NCBI GenBank assembly: GCA_040002845.1
Contig: JBDUDR010000135.1
Span: 1-8,048, forward strand
Length of the DNA: 8,048 bases
Direction: 5' to 3'
Source of the DNA: JBDUDR01 sp040002845
GTDB taxonomy: Bacteria > Actinomycetota > Actinomycetes > Propionibacteriales > Nocardioidaceae
How positions within the stretch are numbered: position 1 is the first letter of the stretch; every line of letters begins with the position of its first letter. The translations under genes were made by a program, and so were the position numbers. The notes beneath the pieces were generated by a model, which ran no database searches, was not told where the DNA came from, and saw only the letters and a program-made list of their open reading frames with translations. This document shows positions 1 to 5,286 of this stretch, piece by piece.

Positions 1-498
1 GGCGTCGACAGCGGCACCCGCGTACAGCTGGCCGGTGAGGGCGAGGTCGGCCCGGGCGGCGGACCGGCGGGGGACCTCTACGTCGAGATCGACGTGGCGC
101 CACACCCGATCTTCACCCGCGAGGGCGACGACTTGCACAGTACGGTCCTGCTGCCGATGACCGCCGCCGCGCTGGGCACACAGATCCAGCTTCCTACCCT
201 CGAGGCCGATCTCGGTGGCAACGTGGAGGCATCCCTGCCGTTGGAGATCCGGGCCGGGACCCAGTCGGGGCAGCGCCTGGTCGTGCCGGCTCGTGGGGTG
301 CCTCGGCTGCGCGGAGCGGGTCGTGGCGACCTGATCGTCCGGGTGGACATCGAGACCCCCACCCGGCTGGATGGCCGGCAGGAAGAGCTGCTGCGCGAGT
401 TGGCTCGCCTTCGTGATGAGGAGCGACCGGTGGGCCAGTTCGCGCCACAGCACAGGGGCATGTTCGGGCGGCTGCGGGACGCCTTCAACCAGCGTTGA
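1..498 (+). CDS. dnaJ: Chaperone protein DnaJ, C-terminal part (5' end outside window)
   Basis: This is the 3' part of an Hsp40 co-chaperone, which delivers unfolded clients to DnaK and stimulates its ATPase in the cytoplasm. Frame 1 is open from base 1 to a TGA at 496-498 and gives 165 residues. The visible part covers the end of C-terminal substrate-binding domain I (GDLYVEIDVAPHPIFTREG, the usual 'DLYV.I.V..H..F.R.G' signature) and domain II (LPLEIRAGTQSGQRLVVPARGVP, matching 'I.AGTQSG....L.G.G.P'). The J domain and zinc-finger repeats lie upstream of the window. The tail (GMFGRLRDAFNQR) resembles the DnaJ2 type that sits beside hrcA in actinobacteria. It ends 30 bp from the convergent AMIN-like gene, and I see no clear terminator between them. 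The gene that normally follows, rsmE, is not here. Confidence 0.95.
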   Translation, partial: GVDSGTRVQLAGEGEVGPGGGPAGDLYVEIDVAPHPIFTREGDDLHSTVLLPMTAAALGTQIQLPTLEADLGGNVEASLPLEIRAGTQSGQRLVVPARGVPRLRGAGRGDLIVRVDIETPTRLDGRQEELLRELARLRDEERPVGQFAPQHRGMFGRLRDAFNQR

Positions 499-528
499 AC
501 TCGTGGCCTTGCCGACCCAGAGGACTTC

Positions 529-1242
529 TCAGTGCTTGAAGTCGATCACCAGTCGAGTCGGGTTGGTGAGCTCATTCACCCGGAACGGCGCTTGGTGGCT
601 GAGCGAGACACCGAACGACACGTACCCCTCGTAGTCGCTGATGAACGCGACCCCGCTCAGCGACGGGTAACCGTACTGCTCTAGCTCCGGCCCCTGGTAG
701 AGACTGTTGCCAGCCGGGCCGTGGGCGCTGGCGGGATACAGGACAACCGAGACAAGACGCTTGCCCTCCAACTGAATCGGGAGGCCCGAACCGTCCTGGA
801 CCAGGGCCTTGACGAACCGCACGTTGTAGCCGGACATCTCGCCCCGCAGGTCGATGACGACCCGGTCGAAGGACCGATGCTCACCGACCCGGAGGTCGAT
901 GGCCGTGGGCAGCGGCATCGGTGCCCGGTGCACGACCACCGGAGCGGTGTCGTACGAATAGACCAGCAGGTTCTGCGGAGGCGGAGCACTGGCGACGGGC
1001 GGGCTGGGGTTGGTGTCGCCGCCGGGTTGGTCAGCGACCCAGACCACGCTGGTGACAGAGGCAGCTACCAGGCCGGCTCCGGCGATGCCGATGACCCACC
1101 GGCGTCGACGGCTGCCGCGGTCGCGGGCGGGTCGGGTCGTGCGACGCAGGATGTCGTGGAGGTGGTCGGCGGGTTCGATGCGGTCCGTCTCGTCGTGCAT
1201 GGCCGAGCGGAGGATGTTCTCGAGGTCGCGGTCGGTGTTCAT
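529..1242 (-). CDS. Membrane-anchored AMIN-like domain protein, probable anti-sigma factor
   Basis: The 237-residue protein has three parts. Residues 1-48 are a charged cytoplasmic segment ending in an Arg cluster (RRRR at 45-48). Residues about 49-70 form one hydrophobic membrane helix (WVIGIAGAGLVAASVTSVVW). After a Pro-rich linker (about 73-89), residues about 93-237 form an external AMIN-like domain, with HRSFDRVVIDLRG near 117-130 and the closing strand PTRLVIDFKH at the C-terminus. AMIN and AMIN-like domains are associated with the cell envelope and, in AmiC, with peptidoglycan binding. The ATG overlaps the stop of the sigma gene as ATGA (1239-1242), with GGAG at 1251-1254 on the minus strand, so the two genes are translationally coupled. 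The layout (cytoplasmic tail, helix, ectodomain, directly after an ECF sigma) is that of an anti-sigma factor, but no HxxxCxxC zinc motif is present. Anti-sigma function is therefore inferred from context. Confidence 0.85.
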   Translation of the reverse strand: MNTDRDLENILRSAMHDETDRIEPADHLHDILRRTTRPARDRGSRRRRWVIGIAGAGLVAASVTSVVWVADQPGGDTNPSPPVASAPPPQNLLVYSYDTAPVVVHRAPMPLPTAIDLRVGEHRSFDRVVIDLRGEMSGYNVRFVKALVQDGSGLPIQLEGKRLVSVVLYPASAHGPAGNSLYQGPELEQYGYPSLSGVAFISDYEGYVSFGVSLSHQAPFRVNELTNPTRLVIDFKH

Positions 1243-1751
1243 GAGCTGAGCTCCAAGGACAGGCGGAGCGCGGACATGCCGCGCGACGCGTGGCTCTTGA
1301 CTGCGCCTCGGCTGACGCCGAGCGTGTGGGCGATCTGGGCTTCGGAAAGGTCGAGGTAGTACCTCAGCACGAGCACCTCGCGCTGGCGTTGGGGGAGTCG
1401 ACGAAGGGCACCCATCACCTCAGAGGACGTCTCGGCGAGCACCGCTCCGCGCTCCGCGGAGTCCGCATCGAGCAAAGGGTCGGGCTGGTGCCGCTCCACC
1501 ACGGTCCGGTGGCGCAGCACCGACCTGGACTTGTTGACGACCGTCTGGCGCAGGTACGCGAGCGCCTTGTCAGGCTCGCGTAACCGCCCCCACTTGCTGT
1601 GCATGGCGACGAAGGTGTCTTGGACGACATCCTCGGCTTCGGTGAGGTCACGAAGCAGCAAGGCGGCCAGCCTGACCAGGGAGCGGTAGTAGGCCGCGTA
1701 CAGATGTGACACCGCGTCGTCGGCGTCCCAGTTGGTGGCGGGTGCACTCAC
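1239..1751 (-). CDS. SigE-family (ECF-type) RNA polymerase sigma factor
   Basis: This is an alternative sigma factor that directs RNA polymerase to a small promoter set. Numbering from the upstream ATG at 1814, region 2 spans about 33-103, with the core-binding and -10 recognition segment DLTEAEDVVQDTFVAMHSKW at 56-75. Region 4 spans about 132-186, with a helix-turn-helix at LSEAQIAHTLGVSRGAVKSH (156-175). Regions 1.1 and 3 are absent, as in ECF factors. I prefer the GTG at 1749-1751 (170 residues) because AGAAGG lies 6 nt upstream, and it removes 21 residues unlike region 2. The ATG at 1812-1814 (191 residues) has no ribosome binding site but could serve a leaderless mRNA. The gene overlaps its probable anti-sigma partner by 4 nt. 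It lies in a plus-strand housekeeping cluster at the place usually held by rsmE, which suggests insertion of a two-gene regulatory cassette. Target genes cannot be read from the window beyond possible autoregulation. Confidence 0.9.
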   Translation of the reverse strand: MSAPATNWDADDAVSHLYAAYYRSLVRLAALLLRDLTEAEDVVQDTFVAMHSKWGRLREPDKALAYLRQTVVNKSRSVLRHRTVVERHQPDPLLDADSAERGAVLAETSSEVMGALRRLPQRQREVLVLRYYLDLSEAQIAHTLGVSRGAVKSHASRGMSALRLSLELSS

Positions 1752-1757
1752 GTCGTG

Positions 1758-1763
1758 CCTTCT
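1758..1763 (-). promoter_or_regulatory. Ribosome binding site deciding the sigma factor start
   Basis: On the minus strand AGAAGG lies 6 nt before the GTG at 1749-1751. No comparable purine-rich site precedes the longer ATG start at 1814. This favours the 170-residue form of the sigma factor, unless the transcript is leaderless from the ATG. Confidence 0.5.
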
Positions 1764-1819
1764 GCTCGGGCCGGCCGCGGCGACCTCCCGATTGGCCCCC
1801 AGGAAGACACTCATGCCGG

Positions 1820-1850
1820 TTAGACGCGCGCGGGCGGAGAACGGTTTACC
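1820..1850 (-). promoter_or_regulatory. Possible ECF-type promoter of the sigma/anti-sigma pair
   Basis: Read on the minus strand, GGTAAAC (1844-1850) is followed after 17 nt by CGTCTAA (1820-1826). Many ECF promoters combine an AAC-containing -35 element with a CGTC-type -10 element at this spacing, and ECF genes often activate themselves. The predicted transcription start falls at about 1812-1815. It would either make the ATG at 1814 leaderless or leave a leader of about 60 nt before the GTG at 1751. The assignment is by motif only. Confidence 0.35.
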
Positions 1851-1856
1851 TCCGCC
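1833..1856. repeat. Perfect 7-bp inverted repeat in the divergent intergenic region
   Basis: GGCGGAG (1833-1839) and CTCCGCC (1850-1856) are perfect inverted arms around a 10-nt loop. The element lies between the divergent sigma and HIT genes and overlaps the proposed -35 box of the sigma promoter. It could be an operator for a dimeric regulator or an mRNA hairpin. It has no T-run, so it does not look like a terminator. Confidence 0.4.
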
Positions 1857-1921
1857 GATAGTCTCAGGCCGGACGCATCGGGCAAAGCAACGCCGCGGTG
1901 GGCGGCTGACTTGGAGTGGCC

Positions 1922-2272
1922 ATGAGCAGGGAAGCCGACTGTCTGTTCTGCCGGATCGTGACGGGGGAGATCAGCAGCGACGTGGTCCTGGAGACCGACC
2001 ACACGCTGGCGTTTCGCGACCTGAACCCGCAGGCACCGACCCACGTCCTGGTGGTGCCCAAGAGCCATCACAACGACCTGGCGGCGCTGGCCCTGCACGA
2101 CCCGGTGTCGTTCACCGCAATGGGGCGCACAGTCGGCGAAGTTGCCCTTGTCGAGCAGCTGGAGGACGGCTATCGGGTGGTGTTCAACACAGGTCGGGAC
2201 GCCCAGCAGACCGTGCCCCACTGCCATGCCCACGTCCTCGGTGGTCGGACGATGACTTGGCCTCCCGGCTGA
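1922..2272 (+). CDS. Histidine triad (HIT/HINT) nucleotide-binding hydrolase
   Basis: This is a 116-residue cytoplasmic protein of the HINT branch, whose members hydrolyse purine nucleoside phosphoramidates and related AMP conjugates. The N-terminal CLFC (Cys7, Cys10) together with His49 and His100 fits the zinc site found in many bacterial HINT proteins. Residues 22-49 contain the usual strands and NPQAPTHVLVVPK-type segment. The triad is H100-C-H102-A-H104 in VPHCHAHVLGG, with His102 the expected nucleophile. The C-terminal WPPG is typical of the family, and length is normal. I chose ATG 1922 over the in-frame GTG at 1916 because GGAG at 1913-1916 is 5 nt before it. It reads away from the sigma operon and is probably the first gene of the plus-strand run here. 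In other actinobacteria a HIT gene is also found between rsmE and phoH. The physiological substrate cannot be told from sequence. Confidence 0.95.
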   Translation: MSREADCLFCRIVTGEISSDVVLETDHTLAFRDLNPQAPTHVLVVPKSHHNDLAALALHDPVSFTAMGRTVGEVALVEQLEDGYRVVFNTGRDAQQTVPHCHAHVLGGRTMTWPPG

Positions 2273-2320
2273 CGTTCGCTTACGTTGACTTACGGTGGCG
2301 TACTTTGGCTTACGTTGGAC
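2271..2320. repeat. Degenerate 10-bp tandem repeat, five units
   Basis: Five consecutive 10-bp units run from 2271: gacgttcgct, tacgttgact, tacggtggcg, tactttggct, tacgttggac. The consensus is TACGTTGGCT with 8 mismatches over 50 positions by my count. The array starts within the HIT stop codon and ends 25 bp before the serine hydrolase start, so it is intergenic. It is AT-richer than its surroundings. A period of one helical turn puts each unit on the same DNA face, as in arrays of regulator sites. TTGACT (2285-2290) or TTGGCT (2305-2310) could be -35 boxes, but no convincing -10 pairs with them. Confidence 0.75.
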
Positions 2321-2333
2321 CCGCCTAGACAGC

Positions 2334-2340
2334 GAGGGGA
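2334..2340 (+). promoter_or_regulatory. Ribosome binding site fixing the serine hydrolase start
   Basis: GAGGGGA lies 5 nt before ATG 2346. The reading frame stays open upstream to a GTG at 2295, but that start would translate the tandem repeat and has no comparable site. Confidence 0.7.
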
Positions 2341-2345
2341 TCCCT

Positions 2346-3686
2346 ATGAACACCGTCGCCGACTCGGTACAGCGCAGTCTGCGGACGAGGGTGGCCGAGC
2401 GTCAGGAGAGCTGGCGAGTGCCGGGACTGATCGGAGCCGTGGCGCGAGCCGGCGAGCTGGCCTGGTCCGGCGGTGTCGGCGCCGCCGACATGACCAAGCC
2501 CGAGGTTGGCCCCGACGAGCTCACCCAATACCGCATCGGCTCGATCACCAAAACATTCACCGCGGTCTTGGTGATGGCGCTCCGTGATGAGGGCAAGCTG
2601 AGTCTGGATGACCGGCTGACCCGGTTCGTTCCCGAGACCAAACACGCCTCGCTGACCATCCGGCAGATGCTCGCCCACGCCTCCGGGCTCCAGCGCGAGC
2701 CCGGCGGCGACATCTGGGAGTCGCTCCAGTGCCCGGACCTGGAGCAGCTCCTCGCGGGCCTCGAGACCTCCGAGCAGGTGCTTCCGGCGCACCGCCGGTG
2801 GCACTACTCCAACCTCGCGTACGCCGTCCTGGGTGAGGTGGTCGCGCGGCTCGACGGCAGGTCGTGGGAGGAGAGCCTGCGGGCCCGCTTACTCGACCCG
2901 CTGGGACTCAAGCGGACCGGGCTGGTGGCCGAGCCACCGGTCGCCGTCGGCTACTACCCGGACCCGTTCACCGACGAGGCGCATGTCGAATCTGACCTCG
3001 ACCTTCGCGCGCTGGCGTCCTGCGGCGGCTTGTGGAGCACCGCGGCTGACCTGGCAACCTGGGCTGCGTTTCTGGCGGACCCCGACGAGCAGGTGCTGTC
3101 CGCATCCAGCATCGAGGAGATGTGCCAGCCACAGATCATGGCCGACCTCGATGCCTGGACGATGGCCTGGGGGCTGGGACTGCAGCTGATGAGGCGTGGT
3201 GAGAGGGTCTTCGTCGGTCACACGGGTGGTATGCCCGGTCATGTGAGCGGGGTCTTCGTACGCAGATCTGACAAGGTGGCCGGGATCGCGCTCGCCAACA
3301 CCTCGGCCGTCGCAGACCCGGGCGAGCTGGCCCTCGACCTCGCTTGCACCGTGCTGGACGACGACCCGGCAGATCCGGAGCCGTGGCGTCCTGGAGAGGG
3401 TGCCCCACCCGAGCTGGCCGGTGTTCCGGGTCGCTGGTGGTCCGAGGGCTCCCCGTTCGTGTTCAGTGTCGCGGCTGGTCGGCTCGAGGCCCGCACGGAC
3501 CCGCACCCGGCCGGGAAGGCACCCGCCGTGTTCGTACGCGAGGGTGAGGACCTCTACCGCACGGAGTCCGGCCGGGAGGAAGGTGAGCTGCTGCGACTGG
3601 TCCGCGACGAGTCCGGAGCCGTCGTCAGGATGTACTGGGCGACCTACCCGTTCAGCCGGGAGCCGGAAACATTTGGGTCAGGGTGA
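2346..3686 (+). CDS. Serine hydrolase of the beta-lactamase class C / EstB-like family
   Basis: This 446-residue protein belongs to the serine beta-lactamase-like family (PF00144), which includes class C beta-lactamases, DD-peptidases and EstB-type esterases. The active-site motifs are intact and in order: S66-I-T-K69 (nucleophile and general base), Y154-S-N156, and H292-T-G-G295 (the KTG-equivalent box, His variant). Residues about 10-335 form the catalytic domain. About 345-446 form an extra C-terminal, probably beta-rich region (GRWWSEGSPFVFSV onward) that I cannot name. There is no signal peptide, lipobox or membrane helix, so it should be cytoplasmic. That and the HTGG box favour an esterase or amidase over a resistance enzyme. 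The substrate is unknown. It starts 73 nt after HIT, past the tandem repeat, and ends 68 nt before phoH inside a palindrome. Codon use looks like its neighbours. Confidence 0.92.
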   Translation: MNTVADSVQRSLRTRVAERQESWRVPGLIGAVARAGELAWSGGVGAADMTKPEVGPDELTQYRIGSITKTFTAVLVMALRDEGKLSLDDRLTRFVPETKHASLTIRQMLAHASGLQREPGGDIWESLQCPDLEQLLAGLETSEQVLPAHRRWHYSNLAYAVLGEVVARLDGRSWEESLRARLLDPLGLKRTGLVAEPPVAVGYYPDPFTDEAHVESDLDLRALASCGGLWSTAADLATWAAFLADPDEQVLSASSIEEMCQPQIMADLDAWTMAWGLGLQLMRRGERVFVGHTGGMPGHVSGVFVRRSDKVAGIALANTSAVADPGELALDLACTVLDDDPADPEPWRPGEGAPPELAGVPGRWWSEGSPFVFSVAAGRLEARTDPHPAGKAPAVFVREGEDLYRTESGREEGELLRLVRDESGAVVRMYWATYPFSREPETFGSG

Positions 3687-3703
3687 CCCGGAGCCTCTAG
3701 CAT
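3673..3703 (+). promoter_or_regulatory. Possible promoter for the phoH-era operon
   Basis: TTGGGT (3673-3678) and TAGCAT (3698-3703) resemble -35 and -10 hexamers with a long 19-nt spacer. TAGCAT fits the TANNNT form common in actinobacteria. The only sizeable gap before phoH is here, whereas the downstream genes have none, so a promoter is expected. The match itself is weak. Confidence 0.3.
3675..3689. repeat. Perfect 6-3-6 palindrome across the hydrolase stop codon
   Basis: GGGTCA-GGG-TGACCC is a perfect inverted repeat. The right arm begins with the TGA stop of the serine hydrolase. It overlaps the proposed -35 box for phoH. It may be an operator half-site pair or a short hairpin, but no T-tract follows, so a simple intrinsic terminator is unlikely. 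Confidence 0.45.
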
Positions 3704-3731
3704 GGGTTACTGACAGCAACCCCGGGAGACT

Positions 3732-3751
3732 GGAGGACGGCCGCCAGGCCG
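3732..3751 (+). promoter_or_regulatory. Distant ribosome binding site with an intervening hairpin before phoH
   Basis: GGAGG (3732-3736) is 18 nt before the phoH ATG, too far for normal use. Between them CGGCC (3738-3742) can pair with GGCCG (3747-3751) around a GCCA loop. Folding this all-GC stem would leave about 4 unpaired nt between GGAGG and ATG. No better ribosome binding site is visible. The pairing is seen in sequence; the function is inferred. Confidence 0.4.
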
Positions 3752-3754
3752 CGG

Positions 3755-4816
3755 ATGGCCGAATACACGACTGAGACGAACAGCCAAGCATCGACCCCTT
3801 CGCAGCACACAGCCGCATTGGGGACGCAGCACACGATCGTCGTCCCGGCAAGCATCTCCATGGTTGGGCTGCTGGGTGCCGGCGACGAGTTCCTCACCAT
3901 GCTGGAGCGGGAGTTCGACGCCGACATCCACGTCAGGGGCAACCAGATCACGTTGGCGGGTGACCGTGGTGAGGTCGCCTTGGTGGAGCGGTTGCTCGAC
4001 GAGCTGGTCGCGATGATCCGCACCGGACAGGGGTTGTCGCCCCAGATCGTTGCGAGCTCGATCGCGATGATGCGCACCGAGACCAAGGAGCGCCCGGCAG
4101 AGGTCCTGACGCTCAACATCTTGAGCAACCGCGGTCGGACGATCCGGCCCAAGACGTTGAACCAGAAGCGCTACGTCGATGCGATCGACAAGCACACAGT
4201 GGTTTTCGCGATCGGGCCGGCCGGCACCGGGAAGACATATCTGGCGATGGCCAAGGCGGTGCAAGCACTTCAGTCGAAGCAGGTCAACCGCATCATCTTG
4301 ACCCGGCCGGCCGTCGAGGCCGGCGAGCGGCTCGGTTACCTGCCGGGCACGTTGTCGGAGAAGATCGACCCATATCTGCGCCCGCTGTACGACGCGCTGC
4401 ACGACATGATCGACCCCGAGTCGATCCCCAAACTCCTCACCGCCGGCACCATCGAGGTCGCACCACTTGCGTTCATGCGGGGCCGCTCGCTGAACGACGC
4501 GTTCATCATCCTCGACGAGGCACAGAACACCTCACCCGAGCAGATGAAGATGTTCCTCACCCGGTTGGGCTTCCGGTCCAAGATGGTGGTGACCGGCGAC
4601 GTCACGCAGGTCGACCTGCCTATGGGTACGCGCAGCGGCCTGCGGGTGGTCCAAGAGATCCTGGACGAGATCCAGGACGTGCACTTCACCCACCTCACCA
4701 GCCATGACGTCGTCCGCCACAAGCTGGTCGGCCGGATCGTCGCCGCCTACGACACCTACGAGGCGACTCGCGAGATCGACGTCGACGGCAGGCGCAGCGG
4801 GAGCCACCGCCCGTGA
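3755..4816 (+). CDS. phoH: PhoH family ATPase
   Basis: This 353-residue cytoplasmic P-loop NTPase belongs to the PhoH family, thought to act in RNA metabolism (putative RNA helicase or RNase partner) and often found next to ybeY. Residues about 27-105 form the N-terminal KH-like domain (GDEFLTMLEREFDADIHVRG). The ATPase domain follows: Walker A GPAGTGKT at 154-161, Walker B IILDEAQN at 251-258, and VVTGD at 278-282. RPKTLNQKRYVDAI at 131-144 is the usual family signature. The length is normal. ATG 3755 is the only standard start after the upstream in-frame stop at 3698-3700 that keeps the first domain whole. Its stop overlaps the ybeY start as GTGA (4813-4816), with which it should be translationally coupled. 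Its homologue in Mycobacterium tuberculosis is the phoH1 type found in the same gene order. The 'phosphate starvation' name comes from E. coli and need not apply. Confidence 0.96.
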   Translation: MAEYTTETNSQASTPSQHTAALGTQHTIVVPASISMVGLLGAGDEFLTMLEREFDADIHVRGNQITLAGDRGEVALVERLLDELVAMIRTGQGLSPQIVASSIAMMRTETKERPAEVLTLNILSNRGRTIRPKTLNQKRYVDAIDKHTVVFAIGPAGTGKTYLAMAKAVQALQSKQVNRIILTRPAVEAGERLGYLPGTLSEKIDPYLRPLYDALHDMIDPESIPKLLTAGTIEVAPLAFMRGRSLNDAFIILDEAQNTSPEQMKMFLTRLGFRSKMVVTGDVTQVDLPMGTRSGLRVVQEILDEIQDVHFTHLTSHDVVRHKLVGRIVAAYDTYEATREIDVDGRRSGSHRP

Positions 4817-5286
4817 GTGTCGATGTCATCAACGAGTCGGGTGCGGACGTCGATGTCGTCGACTTCTCGCGGCTCGCGAGGTTCGTCCTCGAGCGGATGC
4901 GGATCCACCCGCAGGCAGAGATGGCCGTCAAGTTCGTCGACATGGACGAGATGAGCCGGCTCAACGAGCTGTGGATGGACAAGCAGGGACCAACGGACGT
5001 GCTGGCGTTCCCGATAGATGAGCTGCGTCCGGGCCATGCGGGCAGCGATCCGCCCGACGGCGTGGTGGGCGACGTCGTACTCGCACCGGAGGTCGCGGCC
5101 AAGCAGGCAGCCGATGCTGGGCACACGGCAGTCGACGAGATGCACCTGCTGGCCGTCCACGGCATCTTGCACCTGCTCGGCTACGACCATGCCGAGCCGA
5201 CCCAACACCGGGAGATGTTCGGCCTACAGGCGAGGTTGCTGGCCGAGTGGCAGGGCGTGCGACGCGGGGAGGACGTCGAGCCATGA
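4813..5286 (+). CDS. ybeY: Endoribonuclease YbeY (rRNA maturation factor)
   Basis: This 157-residue zinc metalloprotein acts in 16S rRNA 3'-end maturation and ribosome quality control. The zinc site HGILHLLGYDH (116-126) supplies His116, His120 and His126. TDVLAFP (61-67) and GDVVLAPE (86-93) are the other family signatures. The length is normal and all ligands are present. GTG 4813 is preceded by GGGAG at 4799-4803 (9-nt spacing) and overlaps the phoH stop. The stop overlaps the next start as ATGA (5283-5286). The position between phoH and the CorC gene is the standard bacterial arrangement and places it with Era, a known functional partner in 30S maturation. Confidence 0.96.
   Translation: MSVDVINESGADVDVVDFSRLARFVLERMRIHPQAEMAVKFVDMDEMSRLNELWMDKQGPTDVLAFPIDELRPGHAGSDPPDGVVGDVVLAPEVAAKQAADAGHTAVDEMHLLAVHGILHLLGYDHAEPTQHREMFGLQARLLAEWQGVRRGEDVEP

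Noticed and set aside
499..528. Terminator between convergent dnaJ and the AMIN-like gene
   Set aside because: Expected by position, but I find no stem with a T-run in the 30 bp.
721..1359. Long plus-strand open frame opposite the AMIN-like gene
   Set aside because: It is antisense to a well-supported gene pair, has low-complexity Arg/Gly/Val-rich composition, and shows no family motif or ribosome binding site.
1857..1864. TAGTCT as a -10 box for HIT
   Set aside because: It fits TANNNT, but no acceptable -35 hexamer lies 16-19 nt upstream.
2295..2345. Upstream GTG start for the serine hydrolase
   Set aside because: It would translate the 10-bp repeat array and lacks a ribosome binding site, whereas ATG 2346 has GAGGGGA 5 nt upstream.
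1820..2353. Long minus-strand open frame opposite HIT
   Set aside because: It spans the HIT gene, which has an intact catalytic triad, and the tandem repeat; no recognisable domain.
3707..4402. 231-codon minus-strand frame opposite phoH
   Set aside because: Shadow of phoH caused by high GC at third positions; no motif.
4819..4860. Near-repeat GTCGATGTCATC / GTCGATGTCGTC 30 bp apart at the start of ybeY
   Set aside because: Both copies are in frame and encode similar V-D-V stretches with common high-GC codons, so coding bias explains them.
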